From Apilactobacillus timberlakei (GTDB lineage Bacteria; Bacillota; Bacilli; Lactobacillales; Lactobacillaceae), in NCBI RefSeq assembly GCF_002993965.1, contig NZ_POST01000004.1, positions 108,743 through 172,742 of the forward strand: DNA of 64,000 bases. The letters run 5' to 3'. The notes under the pieces were generated by a model. It was not told the origin of the DNA and made no database searches. It was given only the letters and a program-made list of their open reading frames with translations. The position numbers were made by a program, and so were the translations under genes. Shown piece by piece: positions 47,770 to 56,576 of the stretch. The stretch's first letter is position 1. The number at the start of each line of letters is the position of its first letter.

Positions 47770-48804
47770 TTGATAAAATTTAAAAATGTTTATAAAAAAT
47801 ATAAGTTAGATAAAAGTATTTTAACGGCTGTAAATGATGTTAATTTTGAAGTAGATGATGGGGAAATTTACGGTATTATTGGCTATTCTGGAGCTGGTAA
47901 AAGTACATTAGTAAGAATTCTTGATGGTTTGGAAGCACCTACTTCAGGTTCAATTGAAATTAATGGAAAAGATATATCTAAATTAAGCAATAAGTCATTA
48001 AGGGAACAAAGAAAAAAGATTGGAATGATTTTCCAACACTTCAATCTTCTTTGGTCTAGAACTATTATCGAAAATGTTGAATTACCATTAGAAATATCTG
48101 GGATTAACAAAGCAGAAAGAAGAAAACAGGCTGAGGAATTTATTAAATTAGTTGGTCTAGAAGGCCGTGAAAATGATTATCCTTCTGAATTATCTGGTGG
48201 TCAAAAGCAAAGAGTAGGTATTGCAAGAGCATTAGCTAATAAACCAGAAATACTAATATCTGATGAAGCTACTAGTGCCTTAGATCCTCAAACTACTGAT
48301 GAAATTTTAGACTTACTTTTAAAAATTAATAAAGAATTAAATTTAACTGTCTTATTAATAACTCATGAAATGCATGCAATTAGAAAAGTTGCTAAGAAAG
48401 TTGCAGTTATGGAGGAAGGTAAGATTGTTGAACATGGCGATGTTTATGATATCTTTCAAAATCCTAAACAAAATATTACTAAACGTTTCGTAAATGAAGA
48501 TAATCCAGCTTCTTCAGGTGAACTTAACATGACGGTTGATGATATTTTGGATAAATATCCAAATGGAACTGTGCTTAAATTGTCTTTTAAGGGCAACCAA
48601 TCACAACAACCAGTTGTTTCTAATATGATGCGTGAATTTGATACTTTAGAAATGAGTATTATTGAAGCTACTATTCATCAAACCCAAAGTGGTTCAATTG
48701 GATCACTAATAATTCAACTATTGGGTAGTCCGAAAGATCAAGATAAAGCTATTGAATATTTAAATTCATTAAACATTGAAACTGAGGTGATCAACCGTGG
48801 ATAA
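47770..48804 (+). CDS. metN: Methionine ABC transporter, ATP-binding protein
   Basis: A 344-aa ATPase: Walker A GYSGAGKST, signature LSGGQKQR, Walker B ILISDEATSALDP, H-loop THEMH. The C-terminal 90 residues are the NIL domain, which binds methionine and represses transport. Start TTG 47770 after GGGGG. Overlaps metI by 8 bp. Methionine specificity rests on MetNIQ architecture plus the T-box. Confidence 0.93.
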   Translation: MIKFKNVYKKYKLDKSILTAVNDVNFEVDDGEIYGIIGYSGAGKSTLVRILDGLEAPTSGSIEINGKDISKLSNKSLREQRKKIGMIFQHFNLLWSRTIIENVELPLEISGINKAERRKQAEEFIKLVGLEGRENDYPSELSGGQKQRVGIARALANKPEILISDEATSALDPQTTDEILDLLLKINKELNLTVLLITHEMHAIRKVAKKVAVMEEGKIVEHGDVYDIFQNPKQNITKRFVNEDNPASSGELNMTVDDILDKYPNGTVLKLSFKGNQSQQPVVSNMMREFDTLEMSIIEATIHQTQSGSIGSLIIQLLGSPKDQDKAIEYLNSLNIETEVINRG

Positions 48805-49489
48805 TCAAGGAATTCAATCATATTTTCAATTAAAAAATATTAATTGGTCAGCTATGAGACAAGCAACCTGGGAAACAATTTGGATGACAGCATTATCAAT
48901 GATTATTGTTGCAATTGTGGGTATTATTTTAGGTTTACTTTTATTTGAAAGTCATAATAAAAAAGGCATTGGATGGAAAATATTAAATTGGATCATTTCC
49001 TTTTTTGTAAATGTATTTCGTTCAATCCCATTTATTATCTTAATTGTATTATTACTCCCATTTACAAGAGATTTAGTTGGGACAATTATTGGTCCTAAAG
49101 CTGCGATTCCTTCATTAGTAATTTCTGCGGCACCATTTTATGCAAGAATGGTTGAAGCTGATTTTAGAGAAGTTGATAGTGGAGTTATTGAAGCTGTGAA
49201 ATCAATGGGAGGAACTAATTGGGATGTCATCTTTAAAGTTTTACTTCCTGAAAGTACACCTGCATTAATTGCTGGTGGAACTGTAACTGCTATTTCATTA
49301 ATTTCTTATACTGCAATGGCTGGAGCTATTGGATCAGGTGGTTTAGGATATTTAGCATACCTAGATGGTTTCCAATCCAACAATAATACGGTCACTTTAG
49401 TTTCAACTGTGATTATTTTGATTATTGTTCTAATCGTACAGACTATTGGTGATTTAATAGTTAAGAAAACTGACAAACGTTCATTATAA
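48797..49489 (+). CDS. metI: Methionine ABC transporter, permease
   Basis: A 230-aa permease with about five TM helices and the coupling EAA-type loop (EAVKSMGGTNWDVIFKVLLPES, shortened: EAVKSMGGTNWDVIFKVL). Start GTG 48797 inside the end of metN. Standard length and domain for MetI. Confidence 0.93.
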   Translation: MDNQGIQSYFQLKNINWSAMRQATWETIWMTALSMIIVAIVGIILGLLLFESHNKKGIGWKILNWIISFFVNVFRSIPFIILIVLLLPFTRDLVGTIIGPKAAIPSLVISAAPFYARMVEADFREVDSGVIEAVKSMGGTNWDVIFKVLLPESTPALIAGGTVTAISLISYTAMAGAIGSGGLGYLAYLDGFQSNNNTVTLVSTVIILIIVLIVQTIGDLIVKKTDKRSL

Positions 49490-49501
49490 GGAGGATTAAT
49501 T

Positions 49502-50323
49502 ATGAAGAAAATTGTATCCTTCGGTTCAGTAATAATTTTATTTATTATTTTATTATTTTTAGGACCTGGTAATTATAAAGCTAAAAATACTTTAAGAGTA
49601 GGAGCTTCTAACATTCCACATGCTGAAATATTAAGGCATGTAGAACCTATCTTGAAAAAAGAAGGTATAAAACTTGATATTGTTACATTTCAAGACTATG
49701 TATTGCCTAATCGTGCTTTAATTGGTAAACAATTAGATGCTAATTATTTCCAAACACCAGCATTTTTGGATCAATGGAATAAGCAAAATGATGCAGATCT
49801 AGTAAATATGGGTGCTGTTCATTTGGAACCAATTGGAATTTATTCTAAGAAGGCAAAAAGTTTATCTCAACTAAAAGATGGATCTAAAATCTTGGTAAGT
49901 AGTAATGCTCCTGATTACGGAAGAATTATTCAATTATTCCAGCAACAAGGTTTAATTAAAATAAAAAAAGGTGTTAATATTTCTCAAGCTACTTTTAGTG
50001 ATATTACTTATAATCCTAAACATTTAAAATTTCAAACAGGCTATGAGCCTAAAATTATGCCATTAATTTATAATAATGGTGAAGGTGACGCAGTAGCTAT
50101 CAATTCTAATTATGCTGTACAAGGTGGTTTACAACCTGATAAGCAATCTATTGCACTACAAAAGGCAACTAAAGATTCTCCTTATAATAATATTGTAGCT
50201 GCTAGACATAATGATCGTAATAATCGAGAAATTAAATTATTAGTTAAGGCTTTACAGTCTAAGTCAACTCAAAACTGGATTAAAGATAAATATAAGGGTG
50301 CAGTTTTACCTGCTGAAAAATAA
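49502..50323 (+). CDS. metQ: Methionine ABC transporter, substrate-binding protein (MetQ/NlpA) without lipobox Cys
   Basis: A 273-aa NlpA/MetQ-type binding protein: N-terminal hydrophobic segment (4-22), then LRVGASNIPHAEIL, QDYVLPNRAL and NYFQTPAFLDQW, all typical of MetQ. The signal region ends LFLGPGNYK and contains no Cys, so it cannot be lipidated like usual Gram-positive MetQ. It is probably held by the uncleaved N-terminal helix. AAGGAGG ribosome-binding site. Confidence 0.92.
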   Translation: MKKIVSFGSVIILFIILLFLGPGNYKAKNTLRVGASNIPHAEILRHVEPILKKEGIKLDIVTFQDYVLPNRALIGKQLDANYFQTPAFLDQWNKQNDADLVNMGAVHLEPIGIYSKKAKSLSQLKDGSKILVSSNAPDYGRIIQLFQQQGLIKIKKGVNISQATFSDITYNPKHLKFQTGYEPKIMPLIYNNGEGDAVAINSNYAVQGGLQPDKQSIALQKATKDSPYNNIVAARHNDRNNREIKLLVKALQSKSTQNWIKDKYKGAVLPAEK

Positions 50324-50334
50324 ATAATCTTTTA

Positions 50335-50364
50335 TGAAGTACTCATTATTTGAGTGCTTTTTTT
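50335..50364 (+). terminator. Terminator of metNIQ
   Basis: AAGTACTCA-TTATT-TGAGTGCTT stem followed by T6. Confidence 0.85.
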
Positions 50365-50365
50365 A

Positions 50366-50394
50366 TTGACAAAGTTATTTAGCATATATATAGT
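50366..50394 (+). promoter_or_regulatory. Promoter of the GntR-ABC operon
   Basis: TTGACA (50366-50371), 17-bp spacer, TATAGT (50389-50394). Close to consensus. Confidence 0.82.
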
Positions 50395-50416
50395 TAGTTA
50401 TATAAGCAACTAACTA
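50391..50416. promoter_or_regulatory. Probable GntR operator
   Basis: Perfect 9-bp inverted repeat TAGTTAGTT-N8-AACTAACTA overlapping the -10 and start point. This is the position and symmetry expected for autorepression by the YtrA-type GntR protein encoded next. Confidence 0.75.
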
Positions 50417-50438
50417 GAATTGCATTGGAGGTGCTTAC

Positions 50439-50810
50439 ATGCAATTTGACTTTCAAAGTCCGGAACCCATATTTTTACAAGTTTCAAATCAAATTGAAGA
50501 TGCTATTTTTACAGGGGCTTTTAAAGAAGGAACGCAGATTCCATCAACTACAGAAATATCGAAAACATTTCAAATCAACCCAGCAACTGTACTAAAAGGG
50601 ATGAACCTTCTAGTTAACAATAATTTATTAGAAAAACAAAGAGGACGTGGAACATTTGTTACTTATGGAGCTCAACAAAGAGTAATTAATGAACGTCGAG
50701 AACATTTCTATCACGATTATATATTGAATTTAATCAATGAATCTAAAAAATTGCATTTATCTAAAGATGACATATTGGAATTAATAAAGAGGGGTTATGA
50801 CAATGGATAA
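50439..50810 (+). CDS. GntR family regulator, YtrA subfamily
   Basis: A 123-aa repressor: winged HTH (about 8-75: FLQVSNQIEDAIFTGAFKEG...STTEISKTFQINPATVLKGMNLL, with wing KQRGRGTFV) plus a short helical dimerisation tail (85-123). YtrA-type proteins control adjacent ABC operons, usually induced by cell-envelope antibiotics. Here it is the first gene of such an operon and overlaps the ATPase gene by 8 bp. Confidence 0.9.
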   Translation: MQFDFQSPEPIFLQVSNQIEDAIFTGAFKEGTQIPSTTEISKTFQINPATVLKGMNLLVNNNLLEKQRGRGTFVTYGAQQRVINERREHFYHDYILNLINESKKLHLSKDDILELIKRGYDNG

Positions 50811-51672
50811 ACTAGAAATCAAAAACTTAAATAGAAATTTTAAATTTGGTAAACAAAAGGTTTTAAAAAATATCAATGTATCATTTTTATCTAATAAGAT
50901 TTATGGATTATTTGGTGAAAATGGAGCTGGTAAATCCACTTTGATGAGCATTATTGCTGATTATAATTTTCCAACTAGTGGAGAAGTCTTATTAGATGGT
51001 GAAAATGTTCATGATAATGATAATGCACTATCAAAAATTTATTATATGAATCAAAATAATATGTATCCTAAAAATGAAAAAGTAGCTAAGACTTTTAAAT
51101 TCGTTCAATCAATGTATGAAGGATATGATGTTAATTTACAAAATAAATTAGTCAAAGAATTTCAATTAAATACTAAGAGTCGTTTTAATAAGTTATCTAC
51201 CGGATATAAATCTATTATGAAAATAATTATTGCATTATGTGTACCATGTGAATTTATAATGCTTGATGAACCCACCTTAGGACTTGATGCTAGGAATCGT
51301 GATATTTTTTACCGGGAATTAATTGAATCATATACGGATCATCCTAGAACATTTGTTATTTCTACACATATTATTGAAGAAATAGATAAATTGGTCAGTG
51401 ATGTTGTAATGATAAATAATGGAAAAATTATTTTAAATGATTCTGCTGATAATATTAGATCCAAGGCATATTCAATTAACGGTCCTGCTGATCTCGTTGA
51501 TGAATATGTTCATGGCTTAGATATAATTGGCAAAGAATCACTTGGTCAATATGAAACAGGTCATATTATGGGACGATTACCAGAAAAAGAGATTCCTAGT
51601 GGTGTTGAAGTAAACAAAATGGAACTTCAAAAATTAATTGTTAATTTAATGGATAGAAGTGAAGGTGATTAA
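50803..51672 (+). CDS. ABC transporter ATP-binding protein
   Basis: A 289-aa ATPase: Walker A GENGAGKST, Walker B EFIMLDEPTLGLDA, H-loop STHII. The signature is LSTGYKS instead of LSGGQ, as in several bacitracin/lantibiotic-type exporters (family comparison from memory). The C-terminal 70 residues are extra. ATG 50803 suits the GAGGGG site 8 nt upstream better than ATG 50797. Partner permeases are the next three genes. Confidence 0.88.
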   Translation: MDKLEIKNLNRNFKFGKQKVLKNINVSFLSNKIYGLFGENGAGKSTLMSIIADYNFPTSGEVLLDGENVHDNDNALSKIYYMNQNNMYPKNEKVAKTFKFVQSMYEGYDVNLQNKLVKEFQLNTKSRFNKLSTGYKSIMKIIIALCVPCEFIMLDEPTLGLDARNRDIFYRELIESYTDHPRTFVISTHIIEEIDKLVSDVVMINNGKIILNDSADNIRSKAYSINGPADLVDEYVHGLDIIGKESLGQYETGHIMGRLPEKEIPSGVEVNKMELQKLIVNLMDRSEGD

Positions 51673-51677
51673 TATTT

Positions 51678-52418
51678 ATGAAAGAACTAGATTTATATAA
51701 AAATCTTATTAAGAGATATTTATTTTATTTATTAATTTTTTCTTGCGTATTTGGATTAATGAATTTAATTTTTAATCATTCTCCATTATTTTCTTTATTA
51801 CATTCTATTAGTTATTATTTGTATGGTTATACTGTAGCATTAGTTACATTAAATTATTATTTATTTAATTTGTCCATTTCTAGTGGTATAAGTAGAAACG
51901 GATTATATAGAGTAAAATTATATAGTTTGTCCACTATCACGTTCTTTATAAATATATTTATATTTTCTATAAATTTATTTTCCTATATCTTAAATAATAA
52001 ACAAACTGATTCTATTTATATGAATTTATACTTTGGATTTTTTAATAATAATATTATAAATTTTATTTCTATGTTTATTATTGGATTTATAACTATATTC
52101 TTTATTATGATCTTATTTAATACATTAGGAACATTTTTATCTTTATTTAATGTACTCGGTAAAATCATTACGTTTTTTGTTATCTATGCAATGATACATA
52201 TTGGTCTTATATCATTTAGTATTTATTATTTTGTTTTTGGTTTTAAAAATATTAATTTGCAACCTACTTTTGATTTAATAACTGGTCTTAATACATCGAC
52301 TGCTGGTGGTGGTAATACTGGTAATCCAATTAGCATTGCGATAACTCTAATTTTGTTTACGTGTTTATTATTATTTATTAATTACAAGTTAACTAAAAAA
52401 TTTCAAATAAGAAAATAA
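51678..52418 (+). CDS. ABC-type membrane protein, paralogue 1
   Basis: A 246-aa protein with about six TM helices. It shares with the next two genes a segment ISSGISRNGLYRVKL after TM2, GTFLSLFNVLGKIITFF around TM4-5, and a final NYKLTKKFQ. Six bases after the ATPase gene. Probably a permease subunit for peptide or antibiotic export or immunity; the family is poorly defined. Confidence 0.75.
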   Translation: MKELDLYKNLIKRYLFYLLIFSCVFGLMNLIFNHSPLFSLLHSISYYLYGYTVALVTLNYYLFNLSISSGISRNGLYRVKLYSLSTITFFINIFIFSINLFSYILNNKQTDSIYMNLYFGFFNNNIINFISMFIIGFITIFFIMILFNTLGTFLSLFNVLGKIITFFVIYAMIHIGLISFSIYYFVFGFKNINLQPTFDLITGLNTSTAGGGNTGNPISIAITLILFTCLLLFINYKLTKKFQIRK

Positions 52419-52440
52419 TTTTTAAGGAGGGTAATATTAA

Positions 52441-53007
52441 ATGAAATCAAAGTTACTATTTAAAAAAATTAATCAGCAAAACTTATTTATATGTTTATTG
52501 ATTATCGCTTTTATATGTTTTTCTAATATTATTTTTGGGGGGGGTTCAAAAGATATATTTCTTAAAATACTTAATTCATTATCTGGTTGTGTAGGATTAT
52601 GTTTTATCGTACTATTATCTAGAAATTATGGTAATTTTAAATTATCCATTCAGAATGGTATGAGTAGAAAACAATTTTTTAAATCAAATATGTTTGGAAG
52701 CTTAATGTCATTGTTCAATCGTATGGTTAAATTATATATATATTTACTACTAATAAGTTTAACAGTTTCATTTTTTATTGGAATTGCTCATGAAGGTTTT
52801 TATGAATATTTTGTAAGAATAATGGACAATTTGCATGTTGTATCTATTTTCAAATTTATATCTGGATTTAATACTATAGATATAGATCAAAGGCACTCAT
52901 TAGCTAATGCCAATCCAATAAATGCTATCCTGACATTATTAATATCTAGTTCTATTTTGAGTTGTATTAGTTATAAAATAACTAAATTACAGCAGGTAAA
53001 TAGATAA
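52441..53007 (+). CDS. ABC-type membrane protein, paralogue 2 (internally deleted)
   Basis: A 188-aa paralogue. The sequence SIQNGMSRKQFFKSNMF runs straight into GSLMSLFNRMVKLYIYLL, whereas paralogue 3 has about 75 residues, including two helices, between these two conserved segments. It therefore looks like an in-frame deletion derivative with about four helices. It has a G8 tract (52537-52544) within codons 33-35, rare in this AT-rich DNA. Strong AAGGAGGG ribosome-binding site, so it is probably translated. Confidence 0.7.
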   Translation: MKSKLLFKKINQQNLFICLLIIAFICFSNIIFGGGSKDIFLKILNSLSGCVGLCFIVLLSRNYGNFKLSIQNGMSRKQFFKSNMFGSLMSLFNRMVKLYIYLLLISLTVSFFIGIAHEGFYEYFVRIMDNLHVVSIFKFISGFNTIDIDQRHSLANANPINAILTLLISSSILSCISYKITKLQQVNR

Positions 53008-53024
53008 ATTAAGGAGCCATAACT

Positions 53025-53819
53025 ATGAAAGAGCAATCACTATTTAAAAATGTTGTTAAAAGATATTTATCTATTTCTTTTTTTATTGTTTTATTACTAT
53101 TTTTATGGGATTTATTTGTTACAGGAAGTACAAGAATAAATATGGATTTATTTAGTCTTTTACATGAGATATTTATATCAATTTCATTTTGGACAGTATT
53201 TAACGTAATAATAATCTTTCTCTGGTCTTTTAACTATAAGAATTTTAAATTATCAATTCAAAATTCTATTAGTAGAAAAAAATTTTTTAAAATTAAAATT
53301 AAATTGATATTATTTTTTACTATAATATCTTGTGTATTTAATCTTTTAGAAAATTTGATGGATAAATTTATTTTTAATATTTCTATGAATGAATTGTATT
53401 CTAAACAATATAACAATTATTTTAATTCAATTTCAATTTTTTTAATGACATTTTTTGTAATTTTCTTCTTTATTCTATTGGCTAATACGTGGGGGAGCTT
53501 TTTATCACTATTTTCAAACATATGGAAATTTATTATTCATATTTTTATGATATCAATCTTTGTATCTTTTTGTTTCTTATTAGTTAATCCAACCTATCAT
53601 GATATTTTTTCTAAAATTATGCTCTCTATTAATGCTGACTTTGTATTAGATTTCGTATCTGGATTTATTGATGGATTTAATCATCATCCAGCAATTCAAA
53701 ACAATTATTCTAATATAACAATTTATAATCCTAACTTAACATTATTGTTTTTGATAATTATGTCAGCTATATTTTTAATAATTAATTATAAATTAACAAA
53801 ATTACAGCAAGTAAATTGA
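53025..53819 (+). CDS. ABC-type membrane protein, paralogue 3
   Basis: A 264-aa protein with about six TM helices. Shares SIQNSISRKKFFK, GSFLSLFSNIWKFI and the C-terminal INYKLTKLQQVN with paralogue 2 (almost identical ends) and more distantly with paralogue 1. AAGGAG ribosome-binding site; 17 bp after paralogue 2. Last gene of the GntR operon. Confidence 0.75.
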   Translation: MKEQSLFKNVVKRYLSISFFIVLLLFLWDLFVTGSTRINMDLFSLLHEIFISISFWTVFNVIIIFLWSFNYKNFKLSIQNSISRKKFFKIKIKLILFFTIISCVFNLLENLMDKFIFNISMNELYSKQYNNYFNSISIFLMTFFVIFFFILLANTWGSFLSLFSNIWKFIIHIFMISIFVSFCFLLVNPTYHDIFSKIMLSINADFVLDFVSGFIDGFNHHPAIQNNYSNITIYNPNLTLLFLIIMSAIFLIINYKLTKLQQVN

Positions 53820-53886
53820 TAATACATCATTTATAAAAATATGATATACTATAGTTTCAAAGAATAATTATAGGACGGTTATAAAA

Positions 53887-54987
53887 ATGGCAAATAAAAC
53901 ACATTTAGCACTATTATTTGGTGGAGATTCATCAGAACATGATGTTTCAAAACGTTCAGCACATAATATTTATGATGCAATGGATAAAGAAAAATATGAT
54001 ATTAGTTTATTTTTACTTACTAAGAAGGGTATTATCTTAAGTAATGAGGCTTCTCATCGTGTTTTCAATGGTGAATCAGAAGATGATGTTGTAAAAGAAG
54101 AAATGTCTAAATTAGATTTTTCAGATCCTTTGGCACCAATCAAAAATTTATCAGAAGTTAAAGATATTGATGTATTTTTCCCTATTATCCATGGTAATTT
54201 AGGTGAAGATGGTACTATTCAAGGTTTATTAAGACTATTGCATAAACCATATGTTGGTAGTGGTATCTTAGAATCAGCTATGGGCTTTGATAAAGACATT
54301 ACTAAAAAAATGTTAAATCTTGCAAATGTTAGAAATACTAATTACCAATTAATTACTCCTGATAATAAAGATGAATGGTCATATGCTAAGTTGCAAGCAA
54401 AATTTGGCGATGTAATTTTCTTAAAGCCAGCTAATCAAGGATCATCAGTTGGTATTCATAAGATTACTAATGAACAAGAATTTGAAGATGGATTAAAAGA
54501 TGCATTTAGATATGATTACAAAATCCTTGCTGAACAATCAATTGATGGTCCAGAAGAATTAGAAATCTCTATTTTAGGTAATGAAAAACCTATTGCTTCT
54601 AAATTGGGTGCAATTAGAGTTCCTAAACAAGATAAATTTTATACTTATGACAATAAGTTTGTTGATGCTAGTCAAGTTATTTTTGATATTCCAGTAGATG
54701 TTTCGACAGAATTATCTGATGAAATTACTGACATGGCACTAAGAGCTTATAAAGCATTAGGCCTTAAAGGCATGGCTCGTATTGACTTCTTAGTATCTAA
54801 GGATGATGTACCATATCTTGGAGAGGTTAATACTCTTCCTGGGTTTACTAATATTAGTTTATATCCACAATTATGGGAATCATCGGGTATTAGCTATACT
54901 GAATTGATTGATCGATTAATTGATTTAGCATATGCTGAGTTTGATCGCCAATCTAATATTATTCATGATTTTAAACCATTATCATAA
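53887..54987 (+). CDS. ddl: D-alanine--D-alanine/D-lactate ligase
   Basis: A 366-aa ATP-grasp ligase. Landmarks: LLFGGDSSEHDVS, the FPIIHGNLGEDGTIQGLL catalytic region, KPANQGSSVGIHK, and GEVNTLPGFTNISLYP. The omega-loop position equivalent to E. coli DdlB Tyr216 is Phe (FYTYDNKF). In Leuconostoc and lactobacilli this Phe marks D-Ala-D-Lac ligases and intrinsic vancomycin resistance. So the product is probably D-Ala-D-Lac. Confidence 0.94.
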   Translation: MANKTHLALLFGGDSSEHDVSKRSAHNIYDAMDKEKYDISLFLLTKKGIILSNEASHRVFNGESEDDVVKEEMSKLDFSDPLAPIKNLSEVKDIDVFFPIIHGNLGEDGTIQGLLRLLHKPYVGSGILESAMGFDKDITKKMLNLANVRNTNYQLITPDNKDEWSYAKLQAKFGDVIFLKPANQGSSVGIHKITNEQEFEDGLKDAFRYDYKILAEQSIDGPEELEISILGNEKPIASKLGAIRVPKQDKFYTYDNKFVDASQVIFDIPVDVSTELSDEITDMALRAYKALGLKGMARIDFLVSKDDVPYLGEVNTLPGFTNISLYPQLWESSGISYTELIDRLIDLAYAEFDRQSNIIHDFKPLS

Positions 54988-54993
54988 TATTTT

Positions 54994-55024
54994 TAAAAGT
55001 ACTCATTTGAGTGCTTTTTTATTT
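54994..55024 (+). terminator. Terminator of ddl
   Basis: AAAAGTACTCA / TGAGTGCTTTT stem followed by T-rich sequence; resembles the metNIQ terminator. Confidence 0.82.
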
Positions 55025-55078
55025 TGAATTATTTGTTAAATAACATTCGTATATTATGAACAAGGGGGTGACAATTTT

Positions 55079-55618
55079 TTGGTTGAAAGATGTGATTGGG
55101 CAAAAGATAATTCAAAATTATTAATATATCATGATAAAGAATGGGGAGTTAAGGAAACCAATAATCGAAAATTATTTGAAAAACTATCCCTTGAAATTAT
55201 GCAAGCGGGGTTGAAATGGACCTTAATCCTAGATAAAAGGAATGAAATTATAAAGGCTTTCGATGATTTTGATATTGAAAAAGTTTCTGAATATAGTATT
55301 AATGATATTAATCGGTTAATGAGTGATAAAAATATAATTAGAAATCAAAAAAAGATAGAAGCAATTATCTATAATGCAAGGATATGTAAATCTATAAATT
55401 TAAAGAAATTTATATGGGAGCCATTTAATTATAGTATGTTAGATCATTTATTACACACGGGTGATTATAAATATATAGATTCTTTTATATCTAAGTATGT
55501 TTTTCAATTTAAAAGAAAAGGATTTAAAAGGATTGGAAATAAAACGTTATATTCGTTTTATCAAGCAATTGGTGTTATTAATGATCATGAATTAAAATGT
55601 TTTTATCATAATCGATAA
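55079..55618 (+). CDS. tag: DNA-3-methyladenine glycosylase I
   Basis: A 179-aa TAG-type glycosylase that removes 3-methyladenine. Family landmarks: RCDWAKD at the start with a zinc Cys, YHDKEWGV, the GLKWTLIL helix, and FYQAIGVINDHELKCFYH near the end with the other zinc ligands. Starts at TTG 55079, 8 nt after AAGGGGGTG. Confidence 0.92.
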   Translation: MVERCDWAKDNSKLLIYHDKEWGVKETNNRKLFEKLSLEIMQAGLKWTLILDKRNEIIKAFDDFDIEKVSEYSINDINRLMSDKNIIRNQKKIEAIIYNARICKSINLKKFIWEPFNYSMLDHLLHTGDYKYIDSFISKYVFQFKRKGFKRIGNKTLYSFYQAIGVINDHELKCFYHNR

Positions 55619-55656
55619 AAAAGTGTTGATTAAAAATCATAAAGGGGTATTATAAA

Positions 55657-55699
55657 TAAGTAAACATACTTACGAAAGGGTATACAACAAGGTGTATAC
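55657..55699. promoter_or_regulatory. Two inverted repeats upstream of the HTH/TPR regulator
   Basis: TAAGTA-AACA-TACTTA (55657-55672) and GTATAC-N8-GTATAC (55680-55699) are separate perfect dyads between a TTGATT...TATTAT promoter-like sequence (55626-55653) and the gene. Likely operators, perhaps for autoregulation. Confidence 0.55.
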
Positions 55700-55713
55700 A
55701 TAATTTAATCACC

Positions 55714-56544
55714 ATGCAGAAAAGTGGCGCATTAATAAAAAAGTCCAGGATTACTATGGGCATTACGCAAGTCGAATTAGCTAAAAGAACAAATTGTACT
55801 CAAACTACTATTAGTAATATTGAAAATGGTAATCATAAGACTGATATGCATACCATTTCATTAATATCTGATATATTAAATATTCCAATCGAAAGTTTTT
55901 CTAATGATACCTTTCAACTTACACATCGTAAATTGGATAAAATTTATGAATATATTCTGGACGGTAAATTAGATTCTGCTAAGCATTGTTTGGATGGAAT
56001 TGTTGCTTTTAATATTGATGATACTATTACAAAAGGTAAGTATTATTTTTATAGTGGCTACATTACTTTTTATCAGCAAAAAGATTATGTTAAAGTAATT
56101 CCTTTAATGTTAAATGCATACTACTGTTTTTATAAGGATAAAAAGAATCTATCATATTATGTTTGGACATGTAGCTATCTTGCTAAATCGTATTATTTAC
56201 TGAATAGTTATGATGAATCTAATTATTATATTAATAATGCATTAACAATTATTAATGCAGATGATAATATTGGTCATTCTCTGGAACATATAAAAGATGC
56301 TTACAATATGTTGCATTATGTTTTATGCAAAATGAAGAGATTTAAAGATGCAAAATGTATATCTAATTTAATCGAATACCGAGAATTAGCCTTTATTGCA
56401 AACTTTGAAATTATTTTAAGAGATCATAAAATAAATAGACCTGATGATGTTCAATTTAACAATTTATGTAATTATATATGTAGTTTAGGAATAAAGTTAC
56501 CAAATAATTTTCAAAAACTTGTTGAAAAACATAATTTAGAATAA
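55714..56544 (+). CDS. XRE-family regulator with TPR-like domain (RNPP/Rgg-like)
   Basis: A 276-aa protein: HTH_3 (about 5-60, ITQVELAKRTNCTQTTISNIE), then helical repeats (70-276) like the TPR domains of PlcR/Rgg-type peptide-responsive regulators. No small pheromone gene is obvious next to it. The ATG at 55714 has no close ribosome-binding site (an AAGGTG lies about 20 nt upstream inside a dyad), so translation may be weak or the start regulated. Confidence 0.75.
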   Translation: MQKSGALIKKSRITMGITQVELAKRTNCTQTTISNIENGNHKTDMHTISLISDILNIPIESFSNDTFQLTHRKLDKIYEYILDGKLDSAKHCLDGIVAFNIDDTITKGKYYFYSGYITFYQQKDYVKVIPLMLNAYYCFYKDKKNLSYYVWTCSYLAKSYYLLNSYDESNYYINNALTIINADDNIGHSLEHIKDAYNMLHYVLCKMKRFKDAKCISNLIEYRELAFIANFEIILRDHKINRPDDVQFNNLCNYICSLGIKLPNNFQKLVEKHNLE

Positions 56545-56548
56545 ATAA

Positions 56549-56576
56549 AAAAGCTCATTTATATGAGCTTTTTTAT
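56549..56576. terminator. Bidirectional terminator
   Basis: AAAAAGCTCATT / ATATGAGCTTTTT stem with flanking A and T runs, between convergent genes. Confidence 0.85.
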
